A DNA stretch of 20,031 nucleotides from an uncultured Planctomycetia bacterium (GTDB taxonomy: Bacteria; Planctomycetota; UBA1135; GCA-002686595), in the NCBI GenBank assembly GCA_937952135.1, contig CALFYL010000337.1, positions 1 to 20,031 on the forward strand, in the 5' to 3' direction. A model generated the notes under the pieces. It did no database searches and was not told the DNA's origin. It worked only from the letters and a program-made list of their open reading frames with translations. This document shows, in pieces, positions 14,975 to 20,031 of this stretch (positions within the stretch are counted from its first letter, which is position 1; each line of letters opens with the position of its first letter). The position numbers were made by a program, and so were the translations under genes.

Positions 14975-16549
14975 ATGAACAAGACCTTCGCACTCCACTT
15001 CACGCTGGCCCTCGCCGGCGGCGCGGCGCCCGCCGCAGCTCAGATCTCCTTCCAACCCGCGACGACGCACGCATTGCAGGGATGGCGCCCGTCCGGCGTG
15101 GCCGTCCTCGACGTCGACGGCGACCGCGACCGCGACTTCGCCGTGACCAGCGGCCAACTCCAGGGCGTGAACGGCCCCGAGTGGCTCGAGGTGTTCACGA
15201 ACGGCGGCGCCGGCGCGTTCAGCGCGGGCCAGGTGCTCCAAGTCGGGCTGAACGTCGGCCTCGGCGCGGTCGCGGCCGGCGACATGGACGGCGACGGCGA
15301 CATGGACCTCGTGGTCGCGCTCAAGAACGTCAACGCGGTGCGCGTGCTCGTGAACACGGCGGGCGTGTTCAGCCTCGGCAGCCTCGCGAACCTCACCGGC
15401 GACGAGCCCCAGCACCTCGCGCTCGGCGATGTCGACGGCGACGGCGACCTCGACGTGGTCACCTCGAACCGCTCGTCGGACAACCTGCAGATCGTGACCA
15501 ACGCGGCCGGTGTGTTGAGCACCGGCGCGCTGCTCGCCGTGGGCGAGCGGCCGCGGGACCTCGTGCTGCGCGATCTGAACGCCGACGGGCGCGTCGACAT
15601 CGCCGTCGCGGCGCAGGACAGCCGGCGCGTCGACCTGCTCTTCGGAACGGGCGGCGGCGCATTCGGCCCGGTGCAATCGGTCGCGATGCCGTTCAACGAC
15701 AAGCCGAGCGGCATGGCCGCGGGCGATCTCGACGGCGACGGCGACCTCGACCTCGCCACGACGCTCGAGAACAACGGGGTCGGTTACGCGGTCGCGCTGC
15801 GCAACGCCGGCGGCGTGTTCACGGCCACGGCCTACCTCACGAACAGCGTCAACCCGGGTGCGGTCGCGATCGCGGACCTCGACGTCGACGGCGACCTCGA
15901 CCTGGGGATCGCCGACGAGGACTCGAACGTCGTCTCGGCGCTCGCGAACCTCGGCCTCGGCACGTTCGGGCCCGCCTCGGTCTTCGCCGTCGGCGCCTAC
16001 CCGACCGCCCTCGCCGTCGGCGACCTCGACGGCAACGGCTCGAACGACCTCGTGACCGCGAACCGCGACGCTTCGACGGCGTCCGTGCTGCGCAACACAC
16101 TCGCCGGCGGCCCGCTGACCTACTGCACCTCGGGCGTGAGCGTCGCCGGCTGCCAGCCGACGATCTCCGCGAGCGCCAATCCGGTCGTGAGCCACACCTC
16201 GCCCTGCCAGATCACGGTCAGCGGCATGGACGGCCAGCGCAGCGGCGTGCTGTTCTACGGGCTCGTCGCGCTCCCGCAGCAATGGTGCGGCCCGGGCGTC
16301 GGCACGAGCTTCCTGTGCGTGAAGGCGCCGACGTTGCGCATGCTCCAGCAGGGCTCGAACGGCACGGCCGGCGGCTGCGACGGCGCGCTCACGCTCGATT
16401 GGAACGCCTTCCAGCTCTCCCAGCCGACGGCGCTCGGCGCGCCCTGGACCGCGGGCTCGAAGGCCTACGTGCAGGGTTGGTACCGCGACCCGCTGAGCTG
16501 CAAGACGACCGCGCTCTCGAACGCGGTGCAGCTCACCTACCAGCCGTGA
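14975..16549 (+). CDS. Secreted seven-blade FG-GAP/VCBS propeller with divergent C-terminal module
   Basis: This 524-aa protein starts with a signal peptide (about 1-23, cleavage after AAA). Seven FG-GAP/VCBS motifs stand at residues 46-54, 103-111, 152-160, 200-208, 251-259, 301-309 and 350-358, mostly of the form DxDGDGDxD, spaced about 49-57 residues. That is again enough for one closed seven-blade calcium-binding propeller. Residues 383-524 are a divergent version of the shared module (YCTSGVSVAGC at the start, WYRDPLSCKTTALSNA near the end) with extra cysteines (411, 438, 509) besides the conserved 384, 393, 448 and 468. It is predicted to be surface-associated, with a structural or adhesive role rather than an enzymatic one. 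The ribosome site is weak. It follows the subtilase gene on the same strand but is separated from it by a terminator and 336 nt. Confidence 0.92.
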   Translation: MNKTFALHFTLALAGGAAPAAAQISFQPATTHALQGWRPSGVAVLDVDGDRDRDFAVTSGQLQGVNGPEWLEVFTNGGAGAFSAGQVLQVGLNVGLGAVAAGDMDGDGDMDLVVALKNVNAVRVLVNTAGVFSLGSLANLTGDEPQHLALGDVDGDGDLDVVTSNRSSDNLQIVTNAAGVLSTGALLAVGERPRDLVLRDLNADGRVDIAVAAQDSRRVDLLFGTGGGAFGPVQSVAMPFNDKPSGMAAGDLDGDGDLDLATTLENNGVGYAVALRNAGGVFTATAYLTNSVNPGAVAIADLDVDGDLDLGIADEDSNVVSALANLGLGTFGPASVFAVGAYPTALAVGDLDGNGSNDLVTANRDASTASVLRNTLAGGPLTYCTSGVSVAGCQPTISASANPVVSHTSPCQITVSGMDGQRSGVLFYGLVALPQQWCGPGVGTSFLCVKAPTLRMLQQGSNGTAGGCDGALTLDWNAFQLSQPTALGAPWTAGSKAYVQGWYRDPLSCKTTALSNAVQLTYQP

Positions 16550-16643
16550 TCGCGCCCGTGAACACGGGCTCGATCGAAGTTTGAAACACGGCGTGCAACA
16601 GCGCCGAGGATCGAAGCAATCCAAAGGGGGGATTGCGCCGAGC

Positions 16644-16675
16644 GCGAGGGGCGTCCAGCGATGGGCGCCCCTCGC
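16644..16675 (+). terminator. Likely intrinsic terminator of the second FG-GAP gene
   Basis: GCGAGGGGCG (16644-16653) pairs with CGCCCCTCGC (16666-16675). Three more pairs, including one G-T, extend the stem to 13 bp around a 6-nt loop, and TTGATTTCC follows. A smaller hairpin (GCCCGTG 16554-16560 with CACGGGC 16563-16569) lies just after the stop codon. Confidence 0.6.
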
Positions 16676-16753
16676 TTGATTTCCGGCCGGATTTCGCAGC
16701 TCGAAAGCGACTCCCGCTCTCGCACGGCGTGATTAGAGTAGGCCGCGGTACGC

Positions 16754-18592
16754 ATGTTCCTCTTCGACCGCATCGACTTCCTCGCGTTGGTCGGGCTTTG
16801 GGTGCAAGCCTTCGTCGCGTGGGTGTTCGTGGCGATCCTCGGAGCGCTTCGAACGCGCGAGCTCGCGTCGGGCGCGCTCGACAGCTTCCACCGCGCCTTT
16901 GTCGCGCTCGCGTGGTCGCTCACGATCCTCTGCGTGCGTTTCTTCAGCACGCACGACGTCGTCTCGCCCGAAGTCTGGCGCGACGGTGCGTTTCTCGCGC
17001 GCGGCGCCTACATGGGCTACCTCGCGCTGAAGGCGACCTTCGGCCTGTACATCGTGCGCGGGTGCTACGAGCTGGTCGGCGAGCGGCCGGGCAAGTGGCT
17101 GCGTCGGGCGTGGTGGCCGACCATCGTGCTGCTCGCGCTCGCTCCGCTCCCGGTGCCCGGCATGCCCGCGCTGCTCACGGTGCAGATGCCGGTGATGGTG
17201 GCGTGCGCCTTCTTCGCGCTGCGCGTGTTGCGCCGCCAGCCGCGCGACGAGCAAGGCATGCGCCTCGTGCGCTATTCGCTGACCGGGCTGCTGGTGAGCT
17301 GGTGCGCGCACGGCGTCGTCGCGTTCTTCATCGACGCGTCTCCGTACTTGCGCTACGCGATGTCGCTGAACTCGCTGATCGACGTCGCGGTGCAGTTGAT
17401 GCTCGGACTCGGGCTGGTGGTGAGCGCGCTGCAGGATTCGCACCGCCGCATGCGCGAAGCGGTGCTCGAACGCGAGCGGCTGGAGCGCGAACTCGCGCGC
17501 GACGAGAAGCTGCGCGCCTTGGGCACGCTGGTCTCGGGTGTCGCGCACGAGCTCAACAACCCGCTCACCGTGATCCTCGGCTACGCGGAGATCCTGAGCA
17601 GCACGCCGCAGGTCGCGAGCACGGTGCGCATCATCGAAGAGCAGGCCGAGCGCTGCCGCGGCATCGTGCGCAACCTCTCGGCGCTCGCCGGCCAAGCGAC
17701 GCAGACGCCGGAGGAGCTCGACGTGCGCGAACTCGTCGAGCGCGTGATCCGCGGCCTCGCCCCGCAGGAACGCGCGCTCGGACGCCGCATGACGATCGGA
17801 ACCATCGAGCCCGAGCGCGTGCGCGCCGACCGCACCGGGCTCGAGCAGGTGCTCTCGAACTTGATCGCGAACGCCCTCGACGCGAGCCCGCCGAACGGCG
17901 AGGTCTCGATCGACGCGCGCAGCATCGGGGACAGCGTCGAGTTCAACGTCACCGACCAGGGCGCGGGTGTTCCGCCGTCGCTGCGCGCGCGCCTGTTCGA
18001 ACCGTTCTTCACGACGAAACGCCCCGGCAAGGGCACCGGCCTCGGCCTCGCGATTGCCCACGCCATCGTGCGCGGCCACGGCGGCACGATCAGCGTCGAC
18101 GAAGGGCCCGCGGGATTCGGCGCGGTGTTCCACGTCGTGATTCCGAACGCTCCGGCGCGCGCCGAGCCTCCGCCGCGCCATGTGGTGGGCCCGCCCGGCC
18201 GGCGCCTGCTCGTGCTGGACGACGACAAGGCGGTTCGCACGGTGCTCCGGCGCCACGCCGAGCGCCGCGGTTGGGCGGTCGAAGAAGCGGATTGCGCGGA
18301 GTCGGCGCTCGCGACGAAGAACCGCCTCGCGCAGTACGACGCGATCCTCTGCGACCTGCGCATGCCGGGCATGGGCGGCATCGGGTTCCACGACCGGCTG
18401 GCGCACGAAGGCTCGCCGCTGCTCGGGCGCACGGTGTTCGCGACCGGCGACCTCGCCTCGCCGGAGGCGGTGAGCTTCTCGCAGCGCTGCAAGCGGCCGC
18501 TGATCCAGAAGCCCTTCGTGTTCGACGAACTGTTCGGCGTGCTCGACGACACGGTCGGCCCCCGGACGCCGGCGCTCTCCAGCGGGGCCTGA
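16754..18592 (+). CDS. Hybrid sensor histidine kinase with C-terminal receiver domain
   Basis: This 612-aa protein starts at ATG 16754 with a weak ribosome site. The first roughly 225 residues contain about six or seven hydrophobic segments (for example 8-31, 47-62, 88-102, 121-155, 175-193, 205-225) and no recognised periplasmic sensor domain, so the signal is probably read within the membrane. A short coiled linker (230-255) leads into the kinase core: H-box SGVAHELNNP with His265, N-box NLIANALDA with Asn373, G1 DQGAGVP 401-407, F-box FEPFFTTK 415-422, and G2 GTGLGLAI 427-434. A receiver domain (about 483-600) has the acidic pair Asp489/Asp490, phospho-acceptor Asp534 in CDLRMPG, Thr564 and Lys586. 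No output domain and no adjacent response regulator gene are present, so phosphate must pass to a partner encoded elsewhere or the receiver may act as an internal brake. Confidence 0.94.
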   Translation: MFLFDRIDFLALVGLWVQAFVAWVFVAILGALRTRELASGALDSFHRAFVALAWSLTILCVRFFSTHDVVSPEVWRDGAFLARGAYMGYLALKATFGLYIVRGCYELVGERPGKWLRRAWWPTIVLLALAPLPVPGMPALLTVQMPVMVACAFFALRVLRRQPRDEQGMRLVRYSLTGLLVSWCAHGVVAFFIDASPYLRYAMSLNSLIDVAVQLMLGLGLVVSALQDSHRRMREAVLERERLERELARDEKLRALGTLVSGVAHELNNPLTVILGYAEILSSTPQVASTVRIIEEQAERCRGIVRNLSALAGQATQTPEELDVRELVERVIRGLAPQERALGRRMTIGTIEPERVRADRTGLEQVLSNLIANALDASPPNGEVSIDARSIGDSVEFNVTDQGAGVPPSLRARLFEPFFTTKRPGKGTGLGLAIAHAIVRGHGGTISVDEGPAGFGAVFHVVIPNAPARAEPPPRHVVGPPGRRLLVLDDDKAVRTVLRRHAERRGWAVEEADCAESALATKNRLAQYDAILCDLRMPGMGGIGFHDRLAHEGSPLLGRTVFATGDLASPEAVSFSQRCKRPLIQKPFVFDELFGVLDDTVGPRTPALSSGA

Positions 18593-18723
18593 GTTCCCGA
18601 CAAGCGATTTGGGGAATCGGTCCGCGCCGAGCGGGCTGCTTCCCGCGCGAGGGACGCACGGGACGCCGATTTGCGGGCGCGGCGTGGCGCCGGTGGCGGG
18701 CCTCCCTACCTTCGCGCTCCCAC

Positions 18724-18730
18724 GGAGGAG
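18724..18730 (+). promoter_or_regulatory. Ribosome binding site for the right-edge gene
   Basis: GGAGGAG ends 8 nt before ATG 18739, the strongest Shine-Dalgarno sequence in the window. It supports a start that cannot be checked against a stop codon, because the gene runs off the right edge. Confidence 0.75.
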
Positions 18731-18738
18731 TTCCCACG

Positions 18739-20031
18739 ATGAACCACTTGTCGCAGCCTGTTCGTTCGCTCGTTCGTTCCACCCGCGCCCGGCCCACGTC
18801 GCGGTTCCGCGCCGCGTTTGGGGGCGTGCACGTCGCGCTGTTCGGCGCGCTCCTAGGCGCGGCGGCGTGCCAGACCCACCCCGCCGACCTGGTGAGCCTG
18901 ATGCACCACGAAGGCACCGTCTACACGACGTCCAGCGAAGGCGGCACGACCCGCACGAAGCTCGCGATCCGGCGCGCGGGGACGGAGGTGCTCTTCGAAG
19001 CCGTCGGCGAGGTCGAGTTCACGCCGGACGATCGAGACTTCGTGCTGCGCGAGAAGGGCTCGAGCGTGGCGCTGCGCACGCGCGCGGCGGACGGCGATCG
19101 CATCTGGACCGCGAAGCACGGCGAGGCGCCGCAGTGGAGCGTGAACGGTCGGGCGACCGCCGTCGACGAGAGCGCGCGCGAGTGGCTGGGGGAGCAAGTC
19201 CTCCAGATCGCGCGAAGCACGCCGCTGGGCGCCGAGGCGCGCGCCGAGCGGATCCTGCGGACGGGCGGCGTGCCGGCGCTCGTCGCGGAGCTGGAGAAGG
19301 TGAACCATCCGTCGACGAAGGTGCTGTACCTCGAGCGCCTCGGCGATCTGGAGGCGCTGACGCCGGAGCAACTGGGCGCGGCGATCGAGGCGAGCAAGAA
19401 CTCGAGCCTGCCGAACTCGGCGCGCGCGGAGTTCTACGTGAAGGCCGCGACGGCCGCGCCGACGGACCGCGGGCTCACGAAGGCGCTGCTCGAAGCCTCG
19501 CGGCCGATGACGTCGGGCTCGGACCAGGCGCGCGTGCTCGACGCGCTCGCGGAGCGCAGTGCGCTGGACGCCGATTCCGCGCAGCGCTGGCTCGAACTCG
19601 TCTGGCACACGCCGTCGCAATCGCAGCGCGCCGACCTGTACCTCAAGGGCCTCGAAGTGCTCCCGGCCGACGAGCGCACGCGCGAGCGCTGGTTGAAGGC
19701 GACGCGCGAAGTGAGCGGAACGTCGAACCAGGAGCGCCTGCTCATGGCCCTCGCGGAGCGCGAGGACTGCGCGGCGCCGACGCTGCGCGCCCTCGCGCGG
19801 CGGAGCGGGGAGACGGGCCTGTCGACCAGCGGCCGCTCGCGCGTGCAGCGCGCGGTGATCGCGCATCCGAACTCCAACTCGGAGGTGCTGCTCGCCGTCC
19901 TGGACGCGTCGGAAGCCCTGTCCTCGACTCGCGAACGCGCCGACGTGCTGCTCGCGCTCCTCGAAGCGCGCCCTACGGACCGCGAAGTGTTGGATCGAGA
20001 GGTGCTCGAGCGGATCGCGGCCGCCTCCGAG
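18739..20031 (+). CDS. Putative lipoprotein of unknown function, truncated at the window edge
   Basis: The frame is open from ATG 18739 to the last base (431 codons, no stop), so the C-terminus is missing. The N-terminus has an Arg-rich stretch, a hydrophobic core (about 28-42) and a lipobox-like LGAAAC with Cys44, suggesting a lipidated envelope protein with an unusually long n-region. After a beta-rich part with phrases such as EGTVYTTSSEGGTTRTKLAI (58-77), the protein becomes helical and repetitive from about residue 150, with Leu/Ala/Glu helix pairs resembling TPR or HEAT-like solenoids. I do not recognise a family. It lies 146 nt after the histidine kinase on the same strand, with no strong terminator between them, so co-transcription is possible. 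Codon use is uniformly GC-rich like its neighbours. Confidence 0.7.
   Translation, partial: MNHLSQPVRSLVRSTRARPTSRFRAAFGGVHVALFGALLGAAACQTHPADLVSLMHHEGTVYTTSSEGGTTRTKLAIRRAGTEVLFEAVGEVEFTPDDRDFVLREKGSSVALRTRAADGDRIWTAKHGEAPQWSVNGRATAVDESAREWLGEQVLQIARSTPLGAEARAERILRTGGVPALVAELEKVNHPSTKVLYLERLGDLEALTPEQLGAAIEASKNSSLPNSARAEFYVKAATAAPTDRGLTKALLEASRPMTSGSDQARVLDALAERSALDADSAQRWLELVWHTPSQSQRADLYLKGLEVLPADERTRERWLKATREVSGTSNQERLLMALAEREDCAAPTLRALARRSGETGLSTSGRSRVQRAVIAHPNSNSEVLLAVLDASEALSSTRERADVLLALLEARPTDREVLDREVLERIAAASE

Noticed and set aside
12206..16624. A 1472-codon open frame on the minus strand opposite the subtilase and second FG-GAP genes
   Set aside because: It is antisense to two clearly functional genes with signal peptides, catalytic residues and repeat motifs. 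Its product is Arg/Val/Ala/His-rich without any recognisable domain, as expected for shadow frames at high GC3. It also crosses the intergenic region and two terminator hairpins.
18631..18646. GCGGG/CCCGC hairpin after the histidine kinase gene as a terminator
   Set aside because: The stem is only five base pairs with no T-run; such stems are frequent by chance in this composition.

Overview
The window looks like a chromosomal segment of a high-GC Planctomycetota bacterium, probably one of the deep-branching marine or soil lineages outside the classic Pirellulales and Gemmatales. Three things suggest this. One is an ECF sigma factor of the planctomycete/acidobacterial TIGR02999 type beside a Hanks-type kinase with a helical TPR-like tail. 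Another is a set of large secreted beta-propeller proteins. The third is a Cys-containing C-terminal module (beginning YCTxKxNSxGC) that I recall, without being able to check, from such genomes. This placement is inference; there is no rRNA or other taxonomic marker.

Layout, left to right. (i) 152-2752 (+): secreted multi-repeat propeller protein with the C-terminal module. (ii) 2873-6975 (-): a run of four genes read leftward. In order of transcription these are a lower-GC secreted protein of 200 aa, a membrane-anchored coiled-coil protein of 232 aa, a seven-blade FG-GAP propeller protein with the C-terminal module, and a small HEAT-repeat protein. Three structured non-coding elements sit at the stop codons of three of these genes: two copies of one long perfect or near-perfect palindrome (2773-2870 and 5565-5665), and one unrelated 209-bp element with terminal inverted repeats (3542-3750). 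(iii) 7206-10593 (-): ECF sigma factor followed by a membrane Ser/Thr kinase, a likely signalling pair. (iv) 10916-16549 (+): secreted subtilisin-like protease (1240 aa) and a second seven-blade FG-GAP protein, both ending in the C-terminal module. (v) 16754-18592 (+): hybrid sensor histidine kinase with a C-terminal receiver. (vi) 18739 to the right edge (+): a putative lipoprotein, truncated by the window.

The common thread is the envelope. Four proteins of different architecture carry the same roughly 135-142 aa C-terminal module, behaving like a surface-sorting or attachment tag, and two signalling units that could control envelope genes sit among them. The most unusual observations are this shared module, the REP-like palindromes whose flanking GTAG contains the TAG stop codons of the neighbouring genes, and a MITE-like element that appears to have landed in the CTAG of a stop codon without changing the protein. 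No CRISPR array, tRNA, rRNA, prophage, transposase gene or defence locus was seen.
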